From an uncultured Oscillospiraceae bacterium (GTDB taxonomy: Bacteria > Bacillota > Clostridia > Oscillospirales > Acutalibacteraceae): a DNA stretch of 64,000 nucleotides. This document shows, piece by piece, positions 8,570-16,079 of this stretch. Position numbers and translations under genes: made by a program. The stretch lies in NCBI GenBank assembly GCA_958366985.1, contig CATXDC010000002.1:62001-126000 (forward strand), written 5' to 3'. Below the pieces are notes generated by a model, which made no database searches, was not told where the DNA came from, and was given only the letters and a program-made list of their open reading frames with translations. Numbering within the stretch: position 1 is the first letter of the stretch; each line of letters opens with the position of its first letter.

Positions 8570-9031
8570 TTAAAGTTTCTTCATCATCAGATAGTTTGTA
8601 AGAGAAACGTTTTCTCTTATTACCTGATTTTCACGAATTACGCTGTATCCCATTTTTTCGAAAAACGGCTTTGCGGTTATGCTGGCGTAAACGGTAATTT
8701 CATTGTTTCCGTGAGCAACTGCGTGTTTTTCCGCTTCACTGCAAAGAGCCTTTCCGATACCCTGTTCCTGAAAATCACTGTGGACATAAAGGCGGTCGAG
8801 ATATCCGGAATCTGTTATATCACAAAAGCCAGCTATTTGGTTTCCCTCTACGGCAACTATTGCCTTTCTGTCTTTAAAAGATTCGTCCCATTTTTTCAGA
8901 TCACGGTTTTCGGGAGCCCAGACTTTAATCTGCTCAGGGGTGTAATCTTTAATGTTTATTTTGTGAACGGTGTTGTAAAAAAGCTTTGCTGTTTCTTCGC
9001 AGTCGCCGCTCTTGTAATCTCGTATATACAT
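8570..9031 (-). CDS. GNAT family N-acetyltransferase
   Basis: A 153-residue single-domain GNAT protein, predicted to transfer an acetyl group from acetyl-CoA to an unknown amine. Motif A is visible as LYVHSDFQEQGIGKALCSEA (about 92-111), with the acetyl-CoA-binding Q-x-x-G-x-G/A signature. It is followed by the C-terminal KPFFEKMGYSV of motif B. The N-terminus MYIRDYKSGD is typical of the small GNATs near YafP/Atf-like proteins. It stands alone between the ABC transporter and the divergent yeiH-like gene. The substrate cannot be deduced. Confidence 0.88.
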   Translation of the reverse strand: MYIRDYKSGDCEETAKLFYNTVHKINIKDYTPEQIKVWAPENRDLKKWDESFKDRKAIVAVEGNQIAGFCDITDSGYLDRLYVHSDFQEQGIGKALCSEAEKHAVAHGNNEITVYASITAKPFFEKMGYSVIRENQVIRENVSLTNYLMMKKL

Positions 9032-9194
9032 TTTTTACCTCTCACTGCTTTTAAATTGCGGACTTATTATACCGTATTTGTTTTTCATTTACAAATTCAG
9101 AGCGGTTTTAAACGTCATAAATCATATATATATCATGGTTGTCTGCCTTTTTCCGTTTCATTTTTACATAAAATAAAAAATACTTCCTTTTTTA

Positions 9195-9223
9195 TTCACA
9201 TTACGTTGTTTTTGTGATATACT
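9195..9223 (+). promoter_or_regulatory. promoter of the YeiH-type gene
   Basis: TTCACA, a 17-base spacer and TATACT lie 37 bases before the start codon, which itself has an AAGGAG site. This is a good vegetative promoter match. Confidence 0.55.
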
Positions 9224-9260
9224 CCTCGGTGACTGTTTACATAAAGGAGTAGTATTTATT

Positions 9261-10286
9261 ATGCAAATCAAACAAAAAATCCCTGGCATACTTCTGTGCC
9301 TGGCAATTTCTGTTCCGTGCTGGTTCTTAGGCAAATTGCTTCCTGTTGTTGGTGCTCCTGTTTTTGCAATAATTGCCGGAATGATAATTACACTTGTCCT
9401 CAAAAAGAAGGATGCTTTTGCCGGCGGTATAACCTTTACTTCAAAGAAAATTTTGCAGTATGCGGTTATACTTTTAGGCTTCGGACTTAATCTTTCCGAA
9501 ATCGCAAAGGTGGGCTCCATGTCCCTGCCGATTATTGTTTCTACAATAGCAACTTCATTGATAGTTTCATTTGTTCTTTATAAAATAATGAAAACTCCCG
9601 CCAATGTTTCAACTCTTATCGGTGTGGGATCTTCAATCTGCGGCGGTTCAGCAATTGCCGCAACAGCTCCCGTTATCGATGCAAATGATGAGGAAATCGC
9701 TCAGTCTATTTCCGTTATTTTCCTTTTCAATGTACTTGCTGCACTTATTTTCCCGACTCTCGGTTCTCTTCTTGGAATGTCAAATGAGGGATTCGGTCTT
9801 TTTGCAGGAACTGCCGTAAATGATACTTCATCCGTTACCGCTGCCGCAACTGCATGGGACGGTATGCATCCCGGTGCAAATACCCTCGATACTGCTACAA
9901 TAGTAAAGCTTACCCGTACCCTTGCAATTATCCCCATTACCCTTGTACTTGCTTTCTGGCGTACAAGAAAGCTTAAAAAAGAGCAGACCGAAGCAAACAG
10001 CACTTTCAGCCTCAAAAAGGTTTTCCCCATGTTTATAATCTTCTTTGTTCTGGCTTCAGTCATTACAACCGTATGTACATCTTTCGGTGTACCCAGCTCA
10101 TTCTTCTCTCCCTTTAAAGAGCTCTCAAAGTTCTTTATAGTCATGGCGATGTCTGCAATCGGTCTTAATACCAATATTGTTAAGCTCGTAAAATCAGGCG
10201 GTAAACCAATCCTCATGGGCTTCTGCTGCTGGATAAGCATTTCACTTGTCAGCCTCGGTATGCAGCATTTGCTCGGACTTATTTAA
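9261..10286 (+). CDS. YeiH/UPF0324 family membrane protein, putative sulfate or anion exporter
   Basis: A 341-residue integral membrane protein with about ten hydrophobic segments and the family features GSSICGGSAIAATAPVI and FAGTAVNDTSSVTAAATAW (about residues 117-200). The family (Pfam Cons_hypoth698, UPF0324, E. coli YeiH) is annotated as a putative sulfate exporter, which is weakly supported experimentally. The length is normal. The ATG has an AAGGAG site about 9 bases upstream. No LysR-type regulator is adjacent, unlike in enterobacteria. It is transcribed alone and shares a bidirectional terminator with the sialidase. Confidence 0.9.
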   Translation: MQIKQKIPGILLCLAISVPCWFLGKLLPVVGAPVFAIIAGMIITLVLKKKDAFAGGITFTSKKILQYAVILLGFGLNLSEIAKVGSMSLPIIVSTIATSLIVSFVLYKIMKTPANVSTLIGVGSSICGGSAIAATAPVIDANDEEIAQSISVIFLFNVLAALIFPTLGSLLGMSNEGFGLFAGTAVNDTSSVTAAATAWDGMHPGANTLDTATIVKLTRTLAIIPITLVLAFWRTRKLKKEQTEANSTFSLKKVFPMFIIFFVLASVITTVCTSFGVPSSFFSPFKELSKFFIVMAMSAIGLNTNIVKLVKSGGKPILMGFCCWISISLVSLGMQHLLGLI

Positions 10287-10322
10287 TTTAAGGTTAAACA
10301 TAAAAAAAACATTGTGAAAAAC

Positions 10323-10357
10323 AGCAGGATAAAAGCGATAGCTTTTATCCTGCTATT
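10323..10357. terminator. bidirectional terminator between yeiH-like and sialidase genes
   Basis: A perfect 14-bp stem AGCAGGATAAAAGC / GCTTTTATCCTGCT with a GATA loop and T-rich tails on both strands, placed between two convergent genes. Confidence 0.9.
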
Positions 10358-10371
10358 TTCGTTAAACTATA

Positions 10372-11922
10372 TTATTTAATTTTTGTTTTGCAAAGCTCTT
10401 CTATGGAATAACTTTTCAGTACAACGGTATCAATTGTCTGAGAGGTGTTTGCTTCCTCGTAGAGTATTGCGATTTTACCGTTTGGAAGCTGAGTAAGGCA
10501 TGAATATGCAAAATAGGTTTCAGGAGCAGTTATTTCCTTTTTATATGTCCAGTTTACTGTATAAGGCTTTTCAGCGTTGCCTGTTTCTTCAATAAGTCCC
10601 ACATAGATAAAACCGTTTTTTCTGCTGTTACCTGCCGGGGCTGAAAGGAGAACCGCATCTTTTCCGTCAATTTTTCCGCTGTAATTAATGGCTGAAACCA
10701 TGCATCCGCCTTCACTGAGTGGGATCTCCGTTTCAACCTGCGGTTTGCCCCAGGTTATTCCGCCGTCGGAGCTATATGATGAAGTTACATTTCCCTTTGT
10801 TGAACGTGAAAAGGACATAAGGCTTCCGTCTGGCATCTGGGTAAGCTGTGTTTCGCTCATATCTCCTATTGTTTCATCAAGAACAATGGGGTTACCCATA
10901 TTCCATGTTGCACCGTGGTCATCACTGTATATGACAGTGAATTTCTGCGCTCCTGTTTCGGGTTCGATAAAATAAGCTGTGAACAAAAGTCTGCCGGCAT
11001 TATCGCCTTTGGTTATCTGTATTCCTCTTCCCGGACATACTCCCATAAATCCCGCATCATTAGGCTTTACCTGTTTGTTAAGATCAATGGGATCACTCCA
11101 AGTTTTGCCGTTGTCGTCTGAATACATAAGATAAAGGTATGATGTTTTCATTGGCTGAAAAAGTGCATTGCCGTACATGATATTCATCGGCACTTTTTCA
11201 TTGGTAGGAATCCCGTAAGGCAGATAATACCAGTAGCCGAGCTTTTTCTGACGGACAGTCATGGGCTCTGAGTTTTTGAAGAGTTCGAAGCTGCTGTTAA
11301 TTGAATATTCGGTTTTTTCACCTTTTTCGTTATAAATTATACCGTTTTCACGGACGGTATAGTTATAATCTTTTTCTCCCTTTTTACGGAGCATCAAATA
11401 TTTTTCACCGTCAATTTCTGTGTAGCCGTTTCCTGTTTCAGAAAATATTGCACCGCTTTTCGGCGGAAATGCATCTACAAGCATAAAGATTCTTCCTGTT
11501 TCATTGTCAAGAAGCAGGCTTGTATCAATTGCAGATGAGCTCTTTTTGTTAAAAAGACTTCCTGTTGGCTTTAAAATGTTTTTCTGATGCTGCCATTCGT
11601 CAAAGCTCAGCGCCAATGTGGGTTCGCTCCAGGTTTGAGCATTATCAGTGCTGTAGCTTACGGCTATGTCTATGTCATTGGGGGAGTCGTGAGTGCCGCC
11701 GTATCTTGCATCAATGGAAGCGACTATTGTGCCATCCTTTGCTGTAATCATTGCAGGTATTCTGTAATAGTTGCAGCCTATTTTAGAGGATGAAGAAAAG
11801 GGTTTTATTCCTTCAGCCGGCTCATTGGGTGATTCGCTTGGATTCATAGGGACAAAGAATCCTGTACCGACAGCGGCTATGAGCACTGCCGCAGTTATTC
11901 CGAAAATAATTTTCTTTTTCAT
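10372..11922 (-). CDS. exo-alpha-sialidase (GH33), membrane-anchored or secreted
   Basis: This enzyme hydrolyses terminal sialic acids from host glycans outside the cell. The 516-residue protein begins with a lysine-rich stretch and one hydrophobic segment (MKKKIIFGITAAVLIAAVGT), which serves as a signal peptide or anchor. The sialidase fold follows, with NYYRIPAMI (the RIP motif carrying a catalytic-triad arginine). Four Asp-box repeats are present: STDNAQTW, SDDNGKTW, SDDHGATW and SSDGGITW. The start at 11922 is preferred over an upstream ATG because GGAG lies 9 bases before it and a signal peptide then begins at residue 1. No nan catabolic genes are adjacent, so released sialic acid may be used elsewhere or left to others. 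Confidence 0.92.
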   Translation of the reverse strand: MKKKIIFGITAAVLIAAVGTGFFVPMNPSESPNEPAEGIKPFSSSSKIGCNYYRIPAMITAKDGTIVASIDARYGGTHDSPNDIDIAVSYSTDNAQTWSEPTLALSFDEWQHQKNILKPTGSLFNKKSSSAIDTSLLLDNETGRIFMLVDAFPPKSGAIFSETGNGYTEIDGEKYLMLRKKGEKDYNYTVRENGIIYNEKGEKTEYSINSSFELFKNSEPMTVRQKKLGYWYYLPYGIPTNEKVPMNIMYGNALFQPMKTSYLYLMYSDDNGKTWSDPIDLNKQVKPNDAGFMGVCPGRGIQITKGDNAGRLLFTAYFIEPETGAQKFTVIYSDDHGATWNMGNPIVLDETIGDMSETQLTQMPDGSLMSFSRSTKGNVTSSYSSDGGITWGKPQVETEIPLSEGGCMVSAINYSGKIDGKDAVLLSAPAGNSRKNGFIYVGLIEETGNAEKPYTVNWTYKKEITAPETYFAYSCLTQLPNGKIAILYEEANTSQTIDTVVLKSYSIEELCKTKIK

Positions 11923-12069
11923 GTTTTTAGTCTCCGATATTTTTTTAATCAATGTAACTGATATTATCATGGCTTAGATGTCTATTACAATTCGATTGTT
12001 ACATAATTTTTTCTCTGTTTTTTTATTCAAACTTACAATTGATTTTTGCGTAGTTTTATAGGCAAAACA

Positions 12070-12099
12070 AAAGCGGCTCTCAGAAATGAGAACCGCTTT
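12070..12099 (-). terminator. terminator of the sodium-pump operon
   Basis: The stem AAAGCGGCTCTC / GAGAACCGCTTT (one wobble) is followed on the minus strand by TGTTTTGCC, 15 bases after the stop codon of the gamma subunit gene. Confidence 0.8.
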
Positions 12100-12113
12100 A
12101 TGCTTTATTTAAT

Positions 12114-12338
12114 TTATTCCTTCTTGCCGTTATCTTTATTTTTCTTTTCCTTATCGACGGGGAAAAGTTTAAAGAGAACTTTAATTCCTATCATTATGGC
12201 GATGATTACCATAAAGATACCAAGCATACCGTAGAGCATCATGTAAAGAGTCTGAAGGAATCCGTCAATATTGATATTGAAATTGAAGCCGGTGTTTGCG
12301 GCAAGGGATAAAGCTGTAAAAATTGAAAGTAAATTCAT
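12114..12338 (-). CDS. small membrane subunit of a sodium-pumping decarboxylase (OadG-like)
   Basis: A 74-residue protein with one central membrane helix (about 29-58, LYGMLGIFMVIIAIMIGIKV) and a short highly charged cytoplasmic tail (DKEKKNKDNGKKE). This layout is that of gamma/delta subunits of sodium-translocating decarboxylases (OadG, MmdD), which assemble the carboxyltransferase with the beta pump. It has AAGGAG 8 bases before ATG and follows the beta subunit gene by 15 bases, so the two form an operon. Sequence in this family is poorly conserved, so the call depends largely on context. Confidence 0.75.
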   Translation of the reverse strand: MNLLSIFTALSLAANTGFNFNINIDGFLQTLYMMLYGMLGIFMVIIAIMIGIKVLFKLFPVDKEKKNKDNGKKE

Positions 12339-12353
12339 AATCCGACTCCTTTC

Positions 12354-13484
12354 TTACATTCCGAGAGCCTTAGAAACAAGGCTGATGATCATACCGCCTG
12401 CGATAACTGATGCAATCTGACCGGAAACATTTGCACCGGCAGCGTGCATAAGCAGGAAGTTCTGAGGATCTTCCTCAAGACCCATTTTATGAACAACACG
12501 TGATGACATGGGGAATGCGGAAATACCGGCAGCACCGACCATGGGGTTGATCTTGTTCTTTGTGAAGAGGTTTATGATCTTTGCGAACATAACTCCGCCG
12601 ACAGTATCGAAGATGAAAGCAACAAGTCCGAGAGCCATGATCATAAGAGTCTGAACGTTGAGGAACTGCTCATACTGCATCTTTGTGGAAACTGAAAGTC
12701 CAAGAAGAATTGTGATGAGGTTTGCAAGTTCGTTCTGAGCGCTCTTTGAAAGGTTATCGAGAACACCGCACTCACGGATAAGGTTACCGAACATCAGGAA
12801 GCCGACAAGGGCGACTGATTTGGGAGCAACAAGACCTGCAATGATTGTAATCATAATGGGGAAGAGGATCTTTGTGGTCTTTGAAACGCCCTGAGGATTA
12901 TAAGGCATACGGATAAGTCGTTCCTTTTTGGTTGTAACCAGCTTGATAACGGGTGGCTGGATAATGGGAACGAGAGCCATATAAGAGTAAGCGGCAACGA
13001 TAATTGCGCCTGTGTAGTTTGACTGGAAGTAGTTAGCAACGAAAATAGATGTGGGCCCGTCAGCAGCACCGATAATAGCAATTGAAGCGGCATCCTTAAG
13101 CTCAAATCCTACAAGTGTAGCAAGGCTGAGAGTGAAGAAAATACCGAACTGGGCGGCTGCACCGAAGAGCATCATTTTCGGGTTACTCAGCAGGGGACCG
13201 AAGTCTATCATTGCACCGATACCGATGAACAGAAGCAGCGGGAAAAGCTCGTTTGCAATACCTGCATTGAACAGTGTGTCAACGGGTCCTATTTCAGCAC
13301 CCTGAGTTACTGCACCGGAAAGGGGCAGGTTAACGAGAATAGCGCCGAAGCCCATGGGAAGAAGAAGAGAGGGCTCCATGTTTTTCTTGATTGCAAGATA
13401 AACAAGAGTTGCGCCTATTACCCACATGACTATCATTTGCCAGCGGATTTCGGTAAAGTTTGAAAAAAGTACGGAAATATCCAT
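12354..13484 (-). CDS. sodium ion-translocating decarboxylase, beta subunit
   Basis: The membrane pump subunit of the oxaloacetate / methylmalonyl-CoA / glutaconyl-CoA decarboxylase family, which couples decarboxylation of a biotin-bound carboxyl group to Na+ export. The 376-residue protein has many membrane helices and the family core: GIGAMIDFGPLLSNP, the conserved Asp in AIIGAADGPTSIFVA, and HAAGANVSGQI near the C-terminus. The start at 13484 matches relatives, although its AAAGGA site is rather distant (about 15 bases). The alpha carboxyltransferase and biotin carrier are not adjacent, so the substrate is unknown. Expression is likely governed by the leader RNA and terminator just upstream. 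Confidence 0.92.
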   Translation of the reverse strand: MDISVLFSNFTEIRWQMIVMWVIGATLVYLAIKKNMEPSLLLPMGFGAILVNLPLSGAVTQGAEIGPVDTLFNAGIANELFPLLLFIGIGAMIDFGPLLSNPKMMLFGAAAQFGIFFTLSLATLVGFELKDAASIAIIGAADGPTSIFVANYFQSNYTGAIIVAAYSYMALVPIIQPPVIKLVTTKKERLIRMPYNPQGVSKTTKILFPIMITIIAGLVAPKSVALVGFLMFGNLIRECGVLDNLSKSAQNELANLITILLGLSVSTKMQYEQFLNVQTLMIMALGLVAFIFDTVGGVMFAKIINLFTKNKINPMVGAAGISAFPMSSRVVHKMGLEEDPQNFLLMHAAGANVSGQIASVIAGGMIISLVSKALGM

Positions 13485-13534
13485 TTTTTCAAAATCACGT
13501 CCTTTACTTAAATTTTTGGAAAAGGGTTGGCAAA

Positions 13535-13578
13535 AGAAAAAAGACCTCCACCATGCAGCTTGCATAATGAAAAGTCTT
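13535..13578 (-). terminator. intrinsic terminator in the leader of the sodium-pump operon
   Basis: On the minus strand AAGACTTTT pairs with GGAGGTCTT around an inner ATGCA/TGCAT hairpin, followed by TTTTTTCTTTT. It lies 50 bases before the beta subunit start. Its 5' arm overlaps the 3' strand of the proposed aptamer's closing stem, so terminator and aptamer would exclude each other. Confidence 0.65.
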
Positions 13579-13657
13579 GCTCTTTAAAGTATGTGCGGGC
13601 GAAGAGCCGTAATGTCGCATCAATACTACGGATAAACCGCAAGCTACTCCCTCTTCA
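13568..13657 (-). ncRNA. candidate riboswitch, yybP-ykoY-like, upstream of the sodium pump
   Basis: The 90-base leader segment begins with TGAAGAGGGAGTAGC and ends with AGCAAGACTTTTCA (minus-strand reading). The outer ends pair as UGAAGAG/CUUUUCA. The strings GGGAGUAGC and AGCAAGAC match remembered hallmarks of the yybP-ykoY (Mn2+-sensing) aptamer at the expected two ends. The internal ACACCGG-type loop is less obvious (here TTACGGCTCTTCGCC). A consensus promoter places the transcript start a few bases upstream, and the terminator overlaps the closing stem, consistent with a ligand-ON switch. Given the gene controlled, an aptamer for another cation such as Na+ is an alternative. The regulatory RNA call is firmer than its class. 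Confidence 0.55.
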
Positions 13658-13668
13658 GTAACGTAACT

Positions 13669-13697
13669 ATTATATACGATGAAAGAAAAATTTCCAA
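13669..13697 (-). promoter_or_regulatory. promoter of the sodium-pump operon
   Basis: On the minus strand there is TTGGAA, a 17-base spacer and a perfect TATAAT, ending about 12 bases before the first paired base of the candidate riboswitch. Confidence 0.7.
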
Positions 13698-13819
13698 TAG
13701 TTTTTTAATAATTTCTTAAATATCTTAAGTAATTATCTTCCTCTTGCACCGAGGAGTGTGGAAAACTTTTTGTTTTAGGTGTAAAATAAACGTATAAAGA
13801 CTCGGAGGAATGAAAACAG

Positions 13820-14554
13820 ATGAAAAAGACGGCCGTTATTACGGGAGGCTCAAGGGGAATAGGCAGAAGTATGGTTCTGTCCTTTGCCCAAAAGGAATAT
13901 AATGTTGTATTTTGCTATGAGAAAAATGAAAATGCAGCTTTTGAAACTGAGAAAGAGGCAAGGAAACTTGGGGCAGAGGTTTATGCCTTTAAAGCTGATG
14001 TTTCAAAAAGCGACGAAGTGGAAAAGCTTTTTGCCTTTGCCGAGGAAAAGTTTTCGGGAGCCGATGTACTTATCTGCAATGCCGGAATAGGCAGACAAAG
14101 GCTTTTTACAGATATTACCGATGAAGATTTCGACCAAATGATAGGAGTAAATCTCAAGGGTGTATTTTACTGCTGCCGCCGTGCTCTGCCATATATGATA
14201 AGGAATAAATGGGGACGGATAATAAATATTACCTCAATGTGGGGTGAGACGGGAGGCTCCTGTGAGGTGGATTACTCTGCGGCAAAAGCGGGAGTGATAG
14301 GTCTTACAAAGGCTCTTGCCAAGGAGGTTGGACCCAGCGGAATAACCGTCAATGCAGTTTCTCCGGGGGTTATTGAAACTGATATGAACAGAGCTTTTAC
14401 TCCGGAGGATATGGCAGCCCTTGCCGATGAAACCCCACTTTGCAGAATAGGCAAACCGGAGGAAGTAGCCGCCGCAGCGGTATTCCTTGCAGGGGAAGAG
14501 GCAGGCTTTATAACTGGACAGGTTCTGGGAGTCAACGGCGGAATAGTTATTTAA
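13820..14554 (+). CDS. SDR family reductase (FabG-like, possibly EF-P 5-aminopentanone reductase)
   Basis: A 244-residue NAD(P)-dependent short-chain dehydrogenase. The cofactor motif is TGGSRGIG (residues 8-15), followed by NAG at about 90, and the catalytic Tyr/Lys in DYSAAKAG near 155-160. The catalytic Ser region reads ITSMWGETGGSCEVDY, with an inserted SCEV that is typical of the YmfI-type branch. That branch reduces the 5-aminopentanone modification of elongation factor P in Bacillus. FabG (3-oxoacyl-ACP reductase) is the alternative; no fatty acid synthesis genes are nearby, which favours the former weakly. GGAGG lies 11 bases before ATG. It is convergent with rpsT. Confidence 0.8.
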   Translation: MKKTAVITGGSRGIGRSMVLSFAQKEYNVVFCYEKNENAAFETEKEARKLGAEVYAFKADVSKSDEVEKLFAFAEEKFSGADVLICNAGIGRQRLFTDITDEDFDQMIGVNLKGVFYCCRRALPYMIRNKWGRIINITSMWGETGGSCEVDYSAAKAGVIGLTKALAKEVGPSGITVNAVSPGVIETDMNRAFTPEDMAALADETPLCRIGKPEEVAAAAVFLAGEEAGFITGQVLGVNGGIVI

Positions 14555-14601
14555 AGTGCGGAGTTTATTTTAGAATTAAAATTCCCCGTAAAAATACGAA
14601 T

Positions 14602-14624
14602 GCCGGAAGGAAAATCCTTCCGGC
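14602..14624. terminator. hairpin between SDR gene and rpsT
   Basis: A near-perfect stem GCCGGAAGGA / TCCTTCCGGC lies between two convergent genes. On the minus strand a T-run appears only after 8 bases (TTCGTATTTTT), so it is a modest terminator. Confidence 0.6.
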
Positions 14625-14676
14625 TGTTCATATAGCTAAAACCTTAAAAGGTTTGCTTTCCGCATTAATTTGTCGC

Positions 14677-14940
14677 TTACGCCTTTGCACCGTTAAGCTT
14701 GCAAACAAGGGCGGACTTTTTGTGTGCAGCGTTCTTCTTGTGGATAAGACCCTTTGCAGCAGCCTGGTCAATTCTCTTGACTGCAACCTTAACTGCAACG
14801 TCCTTATCGGCAGCATTAGCTTCGATAGCTGCATTTGCCTTTTTGATGACTGTTTTGAGCTCAGACTTTCTTGCCTTGTTGTTAGCAGCCTTTGTCTGAG
14901 AAACGAGAACACGCTTTTTAGCAGATTTAATATTTGGCAT
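14677..14940 (-). CDS. rpsT: 30S ribosomal protein S20
   Basis: An 87-residue basic protein that binds the 5' domain of 16S rRNA. The start MPNIKSAKKRVLVSQ and the pattern ANNKARKSELKT, ending in DQAAAKGLIHKKNAAHKKS, are diagnostic. The start at 14940 is fixed by GGAGGTG 8 bases upstream; a longer in-frame reading to 15006 lacks such a site. It is transcribed alone, divergently from rpmH. Confidence 0.97.
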   Translation of the reverse strand: MPNIKSAKKRVLVSQTKAANNKARKSELKTVIKKANAAIEANAADKDVAVKVAVKRIDQAAAKGLIHKKNAAHKKSALVCKLNGAKA

Positions 14941-14977
14941 AGTGTCACACCTCCTTCGGCTTCTCATACAGGTTATT

Positions 14978-15006
14978 ATAATATCACAAAGCAAAAAGCA
15001 ATGCAA
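14978..15006 (-). promoter_or_regulatory. rpsT promoter
   Basis: On the minus strand there is TTGCAT, a 17-base spacer and TATTAT, about 38 bases before the rpsT start codon. Confidence 0.5.
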
Positions 15007-15089
15007 GTTTTTTTCAAAAAAACATTGTCGTGTTTAAAAGAAAAAATTCAAAAAACCTTATTTAAGGCCTTTGAATATGCAAAATTTAG

Positions 15090-15119
15090 TTGACATTATT
15101 GCATACTGTGTTATATAAT
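15090..15119 (+). promoter_or_regulatory. rpmH promoter
   Basis: A perfect TTGACA (15090-15095) and perfect TATAAT (15114-15119) are 18 bases apart, about 120 bases before rpmH. This is the strongest consensus promoter in the window, as expected for a ribosomal protein gene. The long leader 15126-15240 carries no other recognised element. Confidence 0.85.
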
Positions 15120-15240
15120 GAATCTCTGCAAGACTGTATTTTACAGTTAAGTATTATTAATGACAGTAAGAGGCGGCTTTTTATCTACAAAAGCGGACAA
15201 GCCTTTTTGCTTATCACCCTCAAAAAAGGAGGTCAGAAAG

Positions 15241-15375
15241 ATGAAGAGAACTTACCAGCCTAAGAAGCGTCACAGAAAGATGGAGCACGGATTCCGTAAG
15301 AGAATGGCCGACAGAAACGGACGCAAGGTACTTTCACGCCGCAGGGCAAAGGGCAGAAAGCAGCTCACATACTGA
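15241..15375 (+). CDS. rpmH: 50S ribosomal protein L34
   Basis: A 44-residue protein reading MKRTYQPKKRHRKMEHGF at the start and ending GRKVLSRRRAKGRKQL, the universal L34 sequence. GGAGGT lies 8 bases before the ATG at 15241; a longer in-frame reading from 15160 is only leader. It heads the classical rpmH-rnpA-yidD-yidC-jag set. dnaA, often on the other side of rpmH, is not here; rpsT and an SDR gene occupy that place. Confidence 0.97.
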   Translation: MKRTYQPKKRHRKMEHGFRKRMADRNGRKVLSRRRAKGRKQLTY

Positions 15376-15493
15376 TTTTGCCTATTTTAATTCGGAGAGC
15401 CTGAAGGTTTAGGTTTTGTATTGCCTGTATATATAATAAGGTAATATAAAATAATAGAACATAAGGGAAGAACTCCGTGAGCGGTGGTCTGAA

Positions 15494-15844
15494 TTGTCTA
15501 AAGCAGTTAAAACAGTTGTTTTAAACACGAATAGTGATTTTCGCCGTGCCTATTGGCGTGGCAAGTCGTACAAACATCCTGCACTGGTTACGTATGTTAA
15601 CAAAAACCGTGCGGGAATTTGTCGTATAGGAATAACTGCGGGTAAAAAGATAGGCAATGCAGTACACCGAAACCGTGCGAAAAGAGTAATAAGGGCAGCT
15701 TTTGCCCAATGCAAACCACAGCTCATTTCCGGAACCGGCTGCGATATAGTTTTTGTTGCACGGACAAAAACCACCTACTCCAACTCCAACGATATATACG
15801 CAGTTATGAGTGAGCAACTTAAATCAGCAGGGATTATGAAATAA
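15494..15844 (+). CDS. rnpA: ribonuclease P protein component
   Basis: The protein cofactor of RNase P, which processes tRNA 5' ends. The 116-residue sequence has the RNR signature GNAVHRNRAKRVIRAAF (about 53-69), the N-terminal aromatic strand SDFRRAYWRGKSY, and the C-terminal DIVFVARTKTT. It starts at TTG (15494) with GGTGGT 5 bases upstream; no ATG fits. The gap to rpmH (118 bases) holds AT-rich TATATAATAA-like sequence that may be a second promoter. It ends by overlapping the yidD ATG (TAATG). Confidence 0.95.
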   Translation: MSKAVKTVVLNTNSDFRRAYWRGKSYKHPALVTYVNKNRAGICRIGITAGKKIGNAVHRNRAKRVIRAAFAQCKPQLISGTGCDIVFVARTKTTYSNSNDIYAVMSEQLKSAGIMK

Positions 15845-16062
15845 TGAAAAAAACAGCGCTTAAAATGATTCGTTTTTATCAGCGGCGGATTTCACCTCTG
15901 TTTCCTGCACGCTGCCGATTTTATCCGACCTGCTCGGCTTATGCCTATGAAGCCATAGAGAGATTCGGCTTTTTCAAAGGCGGAGCTTTAGCGGCATGGC
16001 GTATTCTGCGCTGCAACCCCTTTTGTCCGGGAGGCTATGACCCTGTTCCGCCCAAGAAATAA
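15844..16062 (+). CDS. yidD: membrane protein insertion efficiency factor YidD
   Basis: A 72-residue protein with MIRFYQRRISPLF, the cysteine-containing CRFYPTCSAYAYEA and the C-terminal CNPFCPGGYDPVP, all typical of the YidD family. It assists YidC-dependent insertion at the membrane. Its ATG overlaps the rnpA stop, and yidC follows by 17 bases, the usual order. Confidence 0.96.
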   Translation: MKKTALKMIRFYQRRISPLFPARCRFYPTCSAYAYEAIERFGFFKGGALAAWRILRCNPFCPGGYDPVPPKK

Positions 16063-16079
16063 CAATACGGAGGAAACAA

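Noticed and set aside
14628..14948. Open frames overlapping rpsT in other frames
   Set aside because: They are out-of-frame readings of a ribosomal protein gene, without ribosome sites or recognisable family sequence.
15000..15240. Replication origin next to rpmH
   Set aside because: rpmH often neighbours dnaA and oriC, but no dnaA gene and no cluster of DnaA boxes was seen; rpsT and an SDR gene lie on that side.
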